Source of the DNA: Heligmosomoides polygyrus polygyrus
Taxonomy: Eukaryota > Nematoda > Chromadorea > Rhabditida > Heligmosomidae
Direction of reading: 5' to 3'
NCBI GenBank assembly: GCA_947396885.1
Contig: OX377205.1
Coordinates: forward strand, 70,590,969-70,654,968
Length of the DNA stretch: 64,000 nucleotides
The notes under the pieces are model-generated. The model was not told where the DNA came from. It did not search any database and worked only from the letters and a program-made list of their open reading frames with translations. The stretch's first letter is position 1, and each line of letters begins with the position of its first letter. Shown in pieces: positions 1-13,800 of the stretch. The position numbers and the translations under genes were made by a program.

Positions 1-29
1 AGTCATGTACGGAACTAAAGCGAATTTGA

Positions 30-140
30 TCTCTGTATTTCTCTCCGCAGAAGATGCGGGTTCGAGTCCCGCCTGGCGCAAGAGTTTTGACCGCAACTAA
101 ACATCCTCTTAACACATTCTTTAATCAATTTCGTTTAAAA
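30..140 (+). repeat. Truncated tRNA-derived SINE (family B)
   Basis: The stretch near 50-80 reads as the T-arm and 3' acceptor half of a tRNA: a GCGGG stem, a TTCGAGT loop, CCCGC, then CTGGCGCA. No matching 5' acceptor half lies upstream, so it is not a functional tRNA gene. The sequence that follows (TTTTGACCGCAACTAAACA) matches what follows the tRNA-like unit at 22837-22910 on the other strand. I therefore read it as a 5'-truncated copy of the same SINE. Limits are approximate. Confidence 0.5.
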
Positions 141-1004
141 TTCGTTCGAATCTATCCTTGTCGGAAAGAGACACCGTTTGAGATGAGAAACAAACACAAA
201 CAGGGTGCTGTACACTAGGAAACTGCATAGAAACGTCCTAATGTAATTCAGTTCGGTGCATAGTCTCTGCTTTCTGGCTCATCTTCAACTTAACCATCAG
301 GCAAAGTCGTCAAATTGGCTGCGAGAAGTCTTTCCCACCCACCATTTGGATAGATCCATTACTTTGTTCCTGAACGCTGAAACCTAAATCGTACCTGAGG
401 CTTGCGCGTGAAGACGTGTGGAGGACGAGGACAAAACCATTGCAGCATCACAGGCCCCATGATGTTGACGTGTAAAAATGTGTGCAAGACGTGGGAGATC
501 CCCCAAATTCCACTTGGTGTCTAAAGGGATTAAGCCGTCCCAGAGTCTGTTTTCCACCGGTGCGGAATCCCACGACTTCTGGTAGATTTCTGGAGCTCAT
601 TCCGTTATGTTGAACACACCCACATCTGAATGTGATGCCAACTGCTTCTGGAGCGATAAAAAGACATTTATCACAATGGTCAAACAATTATATTTATCAC
701 AATTCTTTTAAAAGCACTAGAAAAGAATAAATATAGCAGAAAATTCGTCTTGCTCAACCGTGTTCTTCTTAACAATAAATAATTCTCTCAAGTATATTAT
801 CATAACCCTTAACCATAACAGCCAGTGGCGAAGACCTCGGAGAGGCGGAGGCCTCCAGCATGGGAATACAGGGATCCTCTATCTACAATAAATAGGGCGA
901 TTATTGGAAGGGGCGAAATCAGGCAACAGTGGTGGAACACCATACGGATGGGAAGGTAACACGCAAGTGAGAGCAGTCCAGTCGCATCCGCGAGACGAGC
1001 AGTG
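141..1004. other. 3' flank of COPA
   Basis: No gene is recognised here. The COPA stop codon ends at 1005, so the 3' UTR must run leftward from there. A weak AATAAT poly(A)-signal variant is present on the minus strand near 900-905, but no canonical AATAAA was found close to the stop. Short open frames in this stretch have no protein-like character. Confidence 0.4.
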
Positions 1005-1854
1005 CTACTTCTGGAGACTGGAAATCCGGAGCCCAATCACGTCCCTGCCGATCTCGGACACTTGGCACACGTCGCAGACGGTGCCCTCGAGGCCGACCGA
1101 GAACGAAGCCCCGCAGAACGGGCATCTGCACTGGGGCTTTCCACGGTACAGCGGCACGAAGTTCCGCGAGCACACCACAAACGGATTGTGCTCGTCGTAG
1201 GCCAGCTGGAACGAGGTTGCGAATGTCATCTGGCAGCGCAGCGCTAGGGATGCCCGCTCTTACCTGGTTGGGGTCCTTGTTGTCCTGCTCGGCAGCAGCG
1301 AGCACTTTCCTCACCTGGGCAGCCACTTCCGGCTTGGGTCCTGTAACGTGGTAATGGAAAGAAAGGCCCTACAAAGAAACGCAGACCTTCACCTACCAAG
1401 CTCCAGAAGACGCTTGCACATCGACGCGCACGTTCGCATCTGCTTCAGCTTAAAGAACGCGTTTATCGCTGTTCTGAGGGTGAGAATTCGGTGCACCGGC
1501 TGCAGTTCGCAGTGGGTGAAGTATGCGAGCATCTCGGCATTCCGCTTCAGTTCTGCCGGAGTTGTTTTTGGTGTCTCCTAGAAGAAGAAAGTACACGTCC
1601 TAGTGCAGCAGGCAACCAGACTTTGTCGGATAGCTACGTTCTATTCCGCGCGTGCAACAAAACCAGCAGTTGCGCAAGTTCTGCGAATTCATTTGTCGAA
1701 TGAAGTTAATCGACTCACAGGTAATTCACATGGCATGCCAACGATTTATGGACGGGGTCCCAAAACCTGACAGACTTACCTTTCTAGCGGTCTCCATCAG
1801 TAGTCCAACAAGGTAGTTTCGGCAAATTTCGATGAGCTGTTCTGCTTCGGCGAC
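1005..1854 (-). CDS. COPA: COPA exons 26-29: COPI C-terminal domain and stop
   Basis: Residues 1064-1240. Exon 26 reads [19 protein letters not shown]. Exon 27 has the highly conserved [20 protein letters not shown]. Exon 29 opens with [13 protein letters not shown] and carries a CPFCGASF...CDVC cysteine set and the conserved terminus [16 protein letters not shown] before TAG. This domain binds epsilon-COP. Exon 29 needs the acceptor at 1206 (TTCCAG); an upstream CCAG would insert extra residues and break homology. Confidence 0.93.
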
Positions 1855-4800
1855 CTGAAGAACCACTGTACCGACTGTGCTTTAGTTCCGCTGCAAATTT
1901 TGATGGCATCCTTCAAAATTTTTCCTTCCTCCCATAACAAGCTCTCTTTTGCGTTTAGCGTCCACTCTCTTACGCTAACGGAAAACATACCAACAACAGT
2001 AACTTATCTTGTTCATCATCTACCTACGGTAAACAGGCCTTCAGAATATGACGTAGCCGAGTTTGACCTATAATTACTGGAAGAAAAAGCGACGTCCGAA
2101 ATGTCAAGGCAATGATGAAGACTGCTAGAATGGAGCCGTGGCTCAGAGAACGTAGGCAAACGTGATAAGCACATGTTCCGAGAGGAACCCAGTAGACAAG
2201 AAACTGCAACTGATAGTGGACAGCTTGCAGACAATTGTGCAATGTACCTCATTCGCCTCTACTGGTCAGATACCGTGGGCGATGGCCACGGTACCCCTGC
2301 GGTGGATCCTATGCGCTAGTTCGTCTCTCTCATTGGAGGCTCTCTGTAGGAGGGGGTCGAAAATGCTGGGGTAGCTAAGCCGCTTGGTGGAGTAGAGCGC
2401 AAACTTAAACCCGTGCTTCACCTTGCCTCTGAAGACGACGGGAAGTTGAAACATCAGGCCGCAGTAATAGTGATCCACCTAGAAACCTCGAGTGGCACAA
2501 CATACGGACGAGCGTAAGCTACCGTGCCGAGGTTTCAAGATGAGAGAAACTGGGAACTGCCTATATAGTTCGAAGCACATGGAAAGCGTACATGGAGACC
2601 TTCGAAAGATCTCGCACTACGACGTCCGGTGATAGAATGGGGTTGCGACGAATCGCAAGAAAGTGGATCCTACGACCGCTCAGAGGAGCAGTGAGCATTT
2701 ACCCGCATTCCAGTGATAAAAGCCCTCAACAGCGCTTCACAGAGCTCCTCAAGAACCTTTCTTTTAAATATTTTCAGAGACCACAGGTATGAAAGGGCTG
2801 TAGTGGCCTAATGGATGCAATACTACATAAAGCAACCTGTAACTTGGGCAAGCACCATTCAAACTAAGCATCGGGGAAACGTACCGCATTTCAAATGCCC
2901 TTAAATTCGAAACAAGTACGATCCCGTCGCTCTATCGCTACAATTGTATTTTCAAAACCTTGTTTTTGATTTATTAGATATTTACTTTATCTTCAAGATA
3001 ACTCCTTTTCCTTTTCAAAATGCTTTTGTGCAAAGCGGCTGTTGCAAACTTTGCACAGGAGACGGGCTCTAGCATATCCTGGCTCGTTTCACGGCACGAA
3101 TTCCTTCCATCCAGACCAACATCTGTTTATAAGGCAAAAACGCACTCAAAAGCCACCGTGACATCCAGTGGGGATGTGCTGTGCATTTCAGAGCGATTTA
3201 CGACACCACAGGCGCTAAAATCTCTCACACCGCGTCTCATTTTAGTTTTTAATAGCTACCACTCATACTCATGCTGAGCTCGGCTACGGCAGTCATTGAA
3301 AGGATGGGTGAGATAAAGGGTAAAGAATGTCATTATTCAATTCCCTCAGGGTATGACCTGCTTTTAACATCCATGTGATGTCGTTGAGGCGTGTACTCAA
3401 TGACTGCTGCAGTAGACCCTGGACGAAGTTCCCTTTCTAGACCATTTTGCAGCTGTTAAATCACCAGAAGGGATGACTGCCTCGCTTGGTTTAAACAAGA
3501 ATATAGTAAGAAGTTAATGCTCATGTCCAGTGCGCTAAATGCGCCCATATCCCGGTTGTAGGCGATATTGATGGCTACTATCACGATTCTGGTCCAACTA
3601 TACCGTTTACTATAACAACCCTGGTAAGACGCAATATACCAGAAGCCGCACCTATGAACTAGGTAATTCCCGACATACGCTACACCACTAAGTCATCGCA
3701 AGGCTTTGTAGAGAGAAACAAAACTAAAGAGCACCTCCTGTTTCGAATTCACGACCAACATCGGCACAAAAAGAAGAATCTTGCGCAGCTTATCAATCGC
3801 ATCTCCGAATTTGCCAGCGGTCGTCAAGTGGTAGCATCCCTGCAGTTTCGTGGCCAAGTCAGCGAGGGTCACCGACACAGCCGGCAGTCCACTTCTGAAG
3901 CGAAGCATGCGAGATTTAAAGGAACTCGCTGGAAAAACGAGAGCAACCTACTTTCCCGAGGCCTCCTGCCAGTTTCGCAGAGGGTGTCCGAAGAGTACTC
4001 TCGTGCTGGGCAGGGCGGTAAACGAGACACATGAGCTGAAACACGGAAAACTAAGCATGAGAGATGGATCCATGGCGGGAAAACGGAACTCTACCTCGCG
4101 TAAACGGCCATGAAGATCTCCTTGAACGGCTTCTTATTCACAACACCGAGCTGGTCGTGCAACAAACGAAGAGCCGACTCGAACGATCCAGCTGAGACAT
4201 GATCAGCGACTAGACGACTATTAGCAGGCCAGTGGGAAGTCGGAGGCAGGCCGCGATTCGGTACGACAACGTCTGCAAAGGACACGCTTCAGGATGATAA
4301 TTCCGCATTCCTTGGTGATAACAACCTTCAGCTCCAGCTCCAGCTGGCACGTCGGGGATCGCCAGGTCGTCTTCGACATCCCAGCCCGCTTCTCCTTCTT
4401 CTGCTGTACCCGCAAGTATGTCGTCTTCGTCTACCTTGAAGAACGGCTCTAAATAGTGTCCAAAAGCGACCGGCGGAGGTTGAACCCACCTCGATCTCTC
4501 CATCCTCACCAACGAGATAGTCAGTTTCTTCTCCCCAAGCGCCTCCTTCCTCTACCTGAAACACGTTGCGTGAACCTCGATAACCAGGAAGTGGTTGAGA
4601 ATGTCAAGTTTTACATCGAGATCATCTGCAACGGCAAACGCAGCGGCTGCCGGCTTCTGATGAGATACTCCTGCACCAGCGGCCTTACCAGGTGGAGCCA
4701 GACCGAGAATTTCGAAAGGACCCCGTGCAGTGGCAAGAAGCGGCCAGTTCTCTTCCAGCTAAATAGAGGTACCATTCAATAAGTACAGGGCAGAGGATGG

Positions 4801-7800
4801 AAGGGAACGGAGCTCACCTTGCAAATCGGTGGAGGTGGGACTAGCAGTTTCGCATTGGGATCAATTGGAGGTATGGTTTGCCCTTTAGATTCCAGTTCCG
4901 ATCGAAGCTGACTAGCTTCCTCCTCGTGGCCGTGGGTTGCAGCAGTGAGGTAGGCCAGCGACGTCTGTCCAACTCCTTTCAGCACTGAAACGGATTTCTA
5001 CTAGATCATGTCTCGCAGGTATGGAGTTGACCACACACTCTCACAGTTCTTTAGCGTTTCGTCCAAAATCCAAACACTTAGGTCAGCTCTGAATCTTACT
5101 CTACTTAAGCACCAAACACAGAATCAGAGGTTCGCGTGACTCACAAGGAACCGCTTCCAGCTCATGGTGAGCTTATGCGTACTATTTTCATAGAATGTAG
5201 GGCCTTATGAGCGGAGTCCAGATTTAAAGTTAGTTTCTGCCGAACGCTTTTCTAAAGACCGGAAAATGAGGTGCAAAAACGTGTGCGCAACAACCACCAA
5301 CCCCTATGATACCCCATGGAAAGTGCCTCTGTGGCGCAGTAGGTAGGAGTGCTGCCTCACAGGAGCACCTCAGCGGAGTGTTCAGTTCGAGTACGTGTAC
5401 TGCCAATATTTTCGCACATATTAGTCTGTTCTTACTACGCTTTCTCCTGATCAAAGGAGTCAATTTTAGACCACCAGACCGCCACAATTTTAGGCCGCTT
5501 ACAACAAACCAAGGCTGTCTATATGCGCTTTCATATGTGCTAGTTTTTCAACAATGTGTATTTGCACCACTACCATATCATACCGAATCACCTTTAATAC
5601 CGTAACTGCACACAACTACGCGTACCTTTGGTTGAATATGGTGAACCAGGACCATATCAGTACATAAATGTACTGAAAATGTCATTCTCATCTGAACGTG
5701 TTGTAGGCCCACTACTTTCCACCTGTGATCATGGGAGATAACAACAAACTAATATGTGCAAAAATATTGCCAGCACTCGGACTCGATTTGAAATGATCGC
5801 CAGTGTGCTCCTAAGAGGCGGCAATCCTACCGACTGCGCCACCGAGCCACATCTCGTCCGGGGGCAGACATAACTCCAACGCCGCGCGAACCTCCCTGGC
5901 GTCGCGCACGGTGCGCGACGAAATTGGACGAGTTGTCGCGGTCCGATGCTTCCGACGGCTAGAAACGCTTCCTACAGGGACATGCGGCACGCGTTTGCCT
6001 TATTTCAACGTTTCATGGAGATGGGGGGGGGGGGGGGGTCCCACCCACCCCAATCCCCTAGGCTTGCTCGAAAGTCCAATGGCTGCCTTACGAGATAGTG
6101 GAGACGCAGACATTTTCCACACTTCTGTTTAAAGGGGAATGTGGTTTGAATAGGACGATCAGCGACAGTTTATACAGGAATCATGGTCATGTGGATGGTT
6201 TCTAGCGTCAGTATTTGCCATCTACAACTTCCTCGGTCAATTTTTACCCGTGATTATGTTATACTACGCAAAAAGGTCACTATCATCCATTCTCCGGTCA
6301 ATTGTCGTACTGCAGCCTGTTACCTATAACATTCTTAGGATCTTAAGTTCCTTGCTAGAAATGTGGTCTGGGAGCTTAAACACTTGGAACATTTCGTGCT
6401 CCGCGGCTAACCGTACGTCACCGAGCGCACGTCTGGTTTCAGCACCGCGACGTCGCATGCGGCTAGCCCGCGTCATCGCGTTGGAGTTAGGTCCTCGAGC
6501 CCATCTCGTGGAGTGTCATAGGAGTTGATGATTGTTGCGCACGCGTTTTTACACCTTCTTTCCCGAACTTCAACAAACTTCAGTGTTCAGAAAAACGTGT
6601 CCTTAATTCTGGACTCCGCTCACACAGCCCTTCATCCTGTCAAAATAGCATCGCAAAATCCAACATTGAGCTTTCCTTGTCAGCCAAAACTCCTCCTGGA
6701 GTAGCTGATCATATCAATCTGATTCTGACCCACTAATTTATGGGGCGGATATGAGGTAGGCTTCAAAACTTGCCGATAAATTTATATACAATTGTACACC
6801 AATTCGTGTTCAAATCACAAACGACGAACTGGAGTCATGACACTCCCGTGTAGGATCTTCTACCTTTTACCACCGTCACAACATCAGATATGGGAAAAAT
6901 GTACGGAGCAAAAGTACTCGATTTGCTTAGATATGAGATACATCTACCGAACTCATCGAATACAGTCTGTGAGATTACCCACGGGGATCCGTTGATTGAC
7001 ATGCCTGCGCAACCGTTATTAAGGAAGGCAGGTGCAAATGAGATCATCCCGAAACGACTACTTGGTTCCAGCGCTTCTAACCAGATAAGCTATGAAAATA
7101 AGCTGTAAATATATGATAAGCTATGAAAACCACCACGAAATTCAATGGATAAAGGTACAACTGGTTCTTTCCACACCCAGTCTGGATCTTTGCAAGCACA
7201 TACACTCACATCTCGAAAGTCCAGAGCTGGCAGTGTCGTTACTTACTCCTGGAAAACCAACGCTGTGCTTACTTACCCTTGATTCTCTCCTCGATGTCAC
7301 CGAGGTAGAGCGCCGTCTGATAGTGACCGTGAGCATCGTTTCTCATCTGGGCAATCTTCATCATCTTCGACAGTTTATCTGTATTACCCGTGACGAGGTA
7401 CAGGAACGACAGCCTGCAGACCGTGTTTTATAACCACAAAGACAGGAGATGAACGAACGCGTGCACTGGCAAGTCACCCACTTCTCGAAGTTCTTGGTTC
7501 TCTGGTAGGCCATTTCCACCACCTGATGATTTCCCTGGATCAGCGCCGCCTCACCTAACGCTTCCCATATTGCCTTATCATCGCAGATCTGTAATAGAAA
7601 AATAATAGTGGCCGTTCAGCGGTGAGCCGTCCTAGGGTGAGCCATACCTTTGCGGCTTCAAGCGCCACATCGAGATTTCCACACTCCAGAGCCAGTCCGA
7701 ATCGAGTTCGCTCGTCCTTTACGAAGTGGAGGGCGATCTCAGGGTAACCCTTCTTCTCCAAATAGCTGATGATAGACTGCCCGACCAAAGTGGAGCTCTT

Positions 7801-10800
7801 CACCATATTCAGCACCTGGGTACAAGTTGGTAGCTCATCTAAGGTTTCCTAGGATCAAGGTAAACTCACTTCATCGATACGGCGATTGATCAGCGCCAGT
7901 TTGAATCGATACTCAGTAGGATCTATTGGGACCTCAACTGGAGTAGCCTCCCTTAAAGCAAATTATATTCCACTACAGCATAATCTATATCGTCAGCAGA
8001 ACTAATCCAACCACCTTTTACGGAGACTCAGTTCAGTGAGCTTTGATGGGGTGCAACTAACCTATTTAGACAGTACAACACACTACCGCGAACGGCTAGG
8101 ATATACAGAGGTAGATCGAGTGTGCGTACAATGCCGCAGTCTCCAGCAGTCAGCGCATACCTGAAAGCAGTGACATACTAGTCACTTCACAGACGCAGGT
8201 GAGCAAGTATTGAGCTCCAACGAACTGAATGACACAAAGTTACAGCAGAATGCTAGTACTGCTAATGCTAAACCTTGTATTTTAAACTAATCTGCAACGA
8301 CGCCATGCATGATCTAGAATGGTAGAAAATTTGAGTGAAGATCAACGGTCGGAAACAGCATCATCTCCGCTTCCCTGACGACGTCGTGCTCACAAGAAGG
8401 AGCATTAGCTTAGAGCGCTAGCAGTTGCCAACTTCGCTGAACAGAGGAGCTAGCGCTGGACTACAGCTGCATCTTACGAAGATGATATACATGAGATAGT
8501 GACGAGTTTCTGGAACTCATTCCTCGCTCAAAGGAAGGAGATTTCCGAATGCCACAGCTACCTGAACCAATTTCGGCAAATATGGACTTGTTGTGGTTGT
8601 TTGGCAAGAGAACTAATACGTTTTATTATTTTCCTTTTTGTCATTTTTAGCTTTAGTTTTCAATAGTCAACCAGCTTGAGGCATAACTGGGCTGGCTGAA
8701 ACTACACCCATTCTTTCTGCCTACTTGCTGTTGCTCTAATTTGAGGCATTACTTCCGTAGTTATAAGGAATCGCAGATGGATTAGTCGCACACTCAGACA
8801 AAAGTAGGTTAGTAACCAAGCATGAAAAGGTTTGAAACAAATTTAGAGAACTGTCTGAGCTTAGAGGCGCGTGGAATGGAGTCGGAGGAGGCGCCGGCTG
8901 TCGCCTGCACCCGATACCAGGTTCCTGGTTCGGATTTCCCACCCAGGCCAACCAAGCCTTCCATCCCTCCGGGGTCGGTGAATTGGTACCAGACTTGTCT
9001 GGGAAGGATAAAGCGCTGACTTGTTCATTGGCTGGCCACCGCAAGTCATTGTATGGCCAAATACGCATTCAGCTCGCCTCCACGACATCCCGTAGAAGTA
9101 GAATGCGTGTCGCATCCAAAAATGGATTGACTAACGCCGTCCTTTATCCTTTATCCTTATCTGAGCTTAGACGGGGCTTATTTATTTCACGTCTAACTGA
9201 CACTACGGTCTTCATGGAACAAACACAGCTGACTATCTCCTCACTGCTCCTTGCGCTTCCAATTTGGAACCCTTTGCCCATCGAAATTCTGCTTTTAATC
9301 TAGAAAAGAAGAAAGCAAACGACTTCACCACAATTTCTACTATAGCTTCATGATGTATGCTCGCTTTTCTGTTCTTGATCTTTCCCTCTGTTCCTTGACC
9401 TTCTTGTTCAGTTTTATACAGAATCTTTTTTCAGCTGGGTCAGCATTTTGGTTACCTAGATTGTTACTACTGACCGTTGACTTTTTACGAATTTCACGTT
9501 ATCTAGTCTTATTTTAAAGGTTATGGTCAGCACGTCTTACTGTGTATAGTAAATATATGGAATAAAATTAGCATAGAATAAATAGCGAACAAGACGAAGA
9601 AAGTCAGGCTCCGACCCACCTATTCATCTCCATCGTTTTCCCTGCTCTAACCTACGCCTCAGAAATTTGGGCATGACGAAGAGAGGGAGAGTATGTTAAG
9701 AGTTGCATGACGAGAAGCTGAGAAGTGTAGTGCTTGGAATACCATGACCCATGGAAGTAAAAAGCTTCAGGCGTTCTAAGCATCGCGCACATTCATGGCT
9801 CACAGATGCCGTCCTCTGAGAAAATCGACTATAGCTAGGTAGAAACATCATTGCGCTTCGGCGAAGCCCGCAGGATGAACCCCATAACTTACAGAATTCC
9901 GCGCTATGTCAAAAGGTCACCTGATCCACTAGCAATGCGGTGTTCACTTTTATCGAGAAAGCAGAGGCAGTACATATGACTCTGTTCGTGCTCCTCCAAC
10001 GAGGAATAGACAGTGGCTCTCCTGACAAGAACGTATGGATATAAGGACACTGGTGTCAGCTTGAACAAACAGAACATTATCGAAGTGACGTGTGACGGTT
10101 TAATATAGGAAGCGAAAAAACACTGAGGAGACCATCCTCATATGTGACGGCATTCCGCCAAGATCTGAAGGGAATGCTGATTTCAAACTTCGCACCCTCT
10201 CACACAGAAGAAGGAAATTTGACCTCATCTTATTCTACAAGATTCTTCAAGGTGTCACTGGTCTACAGCTTGGTTCCATACACACAGAACCTCATACACT
10301 AGAAGTGAAGCTAGGTCATTAGTGCTTCCGCATGCTCGACGTAATCTTCGACAACGTTTCTTTACAATTGAGCTGGGCCCGACCACATCCGACTAACGAT
10401 CAGCAAGAAAAGAATACCTCCGAGCGGAATTATCTCTTTTAGAAACACTGTAGAGCGATATTTGGTTGCGTAGTGATTATTGTTCCCGAGCTGCTTTATT
10501 CTTGCGTTGTATTCGTCCATAAGTGATAAGTTCAAATGACCAGTCTGTTCATTTTTAGTCTTTGATGTTTTGCTTGTTACATGAGATGCCTCTTGTAATA
10601 AAAATAATAATCTTGCTGTCTCACGCGTTCTTTTTTCAAGTCAATGACAGAAATTCTTACTTGATATGATTACTCGTGGTGTACAGGAACACTCCATCAT
10701 CATCCCAGGCACCGCTCTTCACTCGAGTCGACTCTTGTTGGGAGCAGAGTACCTTGAAAGATTGCCTTTGTTCTACAAGGCCTTCGGGACGCCAGCAACT

Positions 10801-13800
10801 ACTGAAAATAACCTACCTCAAGCTTTCTATTGATCAGAGTCAGAGTGTGCTTGGATAGTAGCGCCCCAAACTCCATATTCTTCGACCAGATGACGTAGCG
10901 TACCTTAAAAGGATCACCTGCCTGCATACTAGAAATCTGTTCTTCAAGAGTTAGGTTTGTTTATACCTAAAATGCCATGTGGTGAAACAATATCAGGACC
11001 AAAAATATCGGATTGGCGACTGGCGTTAATATTGTAGAACAGAAACTGCACTGCACCCCGTAGGCAGAAGTACAAAGCTCCATCAGCAATTTCAACAAAA
11101 AAAGCCTCACCTTCGTAGCCTTGACGTGCGCCATTACTCTCTTCTGCTGCACATCGAACAACTGGAGGCCTTCCTCGTTTCTAAGCAGAATGACGCCAGT
11201 GCCCGCGTAGAAGAGATCATCAATCGGAATGTTCATTTCGATTTTGCGCACCTCCTTGTTCGCCAGGTCACGCAGAGAAATCTGAAGAGAATAATAAACG
11301 CTCCCTAGATGTTACAGCGTTGTAAACAAGCCTCCTACCTGCTGATTCTTGTCCAATACAGCGTATCTGTTCCGCGCTACCCATACGGCAGCAATGCCCG
11401 GAGAGCGGTTCACTGGAGCTTCTGTGTTTCCATCGGAATCCTTGGCTACCTATAGAAAGAAGGAACATGTATGCAACTGAACTTATTGCCCACAGCTTTA
11501 GCAAGAAGAAACTGGACCCACTCTATAGATGTCATAGAAGCACTGCTCCTTGTTGTGTGAGCGACTGGTGAGCAGAAACGCGTTCTCGGCCGGATTGTAT
11601 GACAACGCGTAGTAGGGCTGCATGAAGGCGGCGGCAGCTCGGAGCTTGCATGTGGCCTGATCCTTGCTGGAAATACGACCAGAGTTGATTCTGAGAGCGC
11701 AAGGACAACGACAAAGTCCCTCAATGGCAGCCTACTTGGTCGTAAGATCAAGACGACGCAGCTGCTTGTCCTTGACATAAAACGCCAGATTCTCGGCGAT
11801 GCAGAACGCCGGTCTCTCACGCTGAATTTTGAACACAATCATGCCGTTGTCGTGACCAGCCGCGAACATGTTGAGGCTCGGATGAGCCGACAACACCCAG
11901 AATCGTTCATTCTCATGTCTAAAGTGAATATCCATGCAAATGCCTCACAGAAAAATGTTTACTGGGGCGGTGACCTGAACACATGAAGACTCGTGCGCTT
12001 CTGCAGATCCCACACACGAATCGACTTGTCCTCAGAGTTCGACAGGATCAGTTCAGCCTTCGGGTGGAAGAGGACGGAAGACACGTTGTTGTAGTGTCCA
12101 CGACAGCTGTCGACCTGAAGAAATGGCGTGCACCAGTGGTTGTGAGTTGGATGCACATACGCAGAGGATTCACGGTAATTTAATCCTGAACGACATGCGG
12201 ACACATCTACTAACCCTCCCACGGTCTGTCTACGAATACCTCTGATGACACTTTTTTTTTTGAATTTTACATGCCGAAGTACAACCCACAAGGTGGGGAA
12301 CAATAAAGATCACTGCTGTTACTAGCAATTTAGCATAATACTATCGAGCAATTCACCATCAGTACAAACAAACAAATCGCAGAAGGAATTTTAGAGCCAT
12401 CAGTACTAGTCAGACCTTCAGGATGAATGAGGCAACCCCTAAAATACTGGCCCGCTCTAACAACGATAACCAGAACCTTCTCCTTTTCACAAGACAATTA
12501 GCCCGTAGCATTGTTGCGTTGCTCTAGCCTCAAGAAGAGCTACTCATATTCAGCGTCTTGAGATTTCTTTACCTTTTCACCTTTCAAGCGGAGTAAATTG
12601 CCGATAGAATAAATGACAGACAAGAGCATAACAACTGAAGATCTTCCACTATATAATCGAGTTAGCCTTCGATGTCGTTTGAGTATCAAACCTGTGTGAG
12701 ATGCGCCTCATCGAACCCCGCGCGAAATTTTGCCCACGCTGTAGATGATGAAGGGTATCTCACGCAGATTCGAAACCTGCGAGAGATACCCCTCATCGAA
12801 CCTCTCGCGGCCCAAATGTACCTTTCAACATGGAGTGCTGCTGCAGAAGAGGAAGCCCACCCTCCTTCTGCTTGACACAGCGACAACTGCGTGCGTTTCT
12901 GGATCCAGAAGACGGGTCTCCTTCGACGCGCAACAGGCGTCTGGAGTCAGAAGATGTGACAGGAAAGGAAGAAGAGGTGACACCGTCGTCGTACGACGAG
13001 CGACCGCATTCAGAATTCAGCTTTATCCCATGTTGAACGGAAAATGTTGCCCGCGCCAGGTACGCCTCTGCGTACCTCGCGCGGGCAACCGTTGCCATTC
13101 AACATGGATGTTGTTGCACCCGAGAAAGCGCAGCCTCCTCCTGCTTGACACAGCGGAAACTGCGTGAGTTTCCGGGCGTCGTGATTCCGAATACGTGTCA
13201 ACGGGGGTAATTGTGTAATCTTCGGTTAGAAAATAATTTTTTCTGACCAGGATACTATCTCAACGGTAGGTCGGAACGGCGCAAGTGTTGTATATGGGCA
13301 GAACCGCCTCTCCCTGGGAAGTAACAAACTGCAGGTATCTCGACCCCAATACAACTCTGCGCGGAGTTAGAGGCGACGGAAGTCGCCGTTGGCGCCCTGT
13401 TGATTCACGTGCTCCGCAGCTGACGGGCGCGCGGGGATGAGGGCTGGTATCGCCACTCAACGCAGTGCACAGGTGGCGTAGTAGGGAAGTGGTCGGGCTC
13501 GTGAGCAAGGGGTCGGGGGTTTGGATCCCGTGGACTGCGTTTGTTTTGCACTTTTGCAAAATCCATGTTTATCGTATAGGTAATCCACCTAGGGGTATTA
13601 TAGTGTGTTATAGAGCATGTTTACATATAACATATGCTTCAAGCTACAGATTAGCTAAAATGCTTACTACTAAAGAACCGAGGCAGTTCTTCACTCTCCA
13701 CAGCCGTAACAACACATGTTGAACGCTATAGTTTACCCGCTTTGGATACGATGAGCTGCTACATATGGAGATACGTTAACTGGGAACAGCCTAAATTGTA

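Noticed and set aside
1..80. A genuine tRNA gene at the left edge
   Set aside because: Only the 3' half is present; the 5' acceptor half is absent and the tail matches a SINE.
919..1326. Long minus-strand frames over the alpha-COP C-terminus
   Set aside because: They read through a GT-AG intron (1206-1263) or use a shifted frame; only the spliced model keeps the conserved alpha-COP residues.
4210..4564. Unspliced minus-strand frames across the acidic linker
   Set aside because: They mix exon and intron sequence; homology requires the splices at 4447-4489 and 4556-4575.
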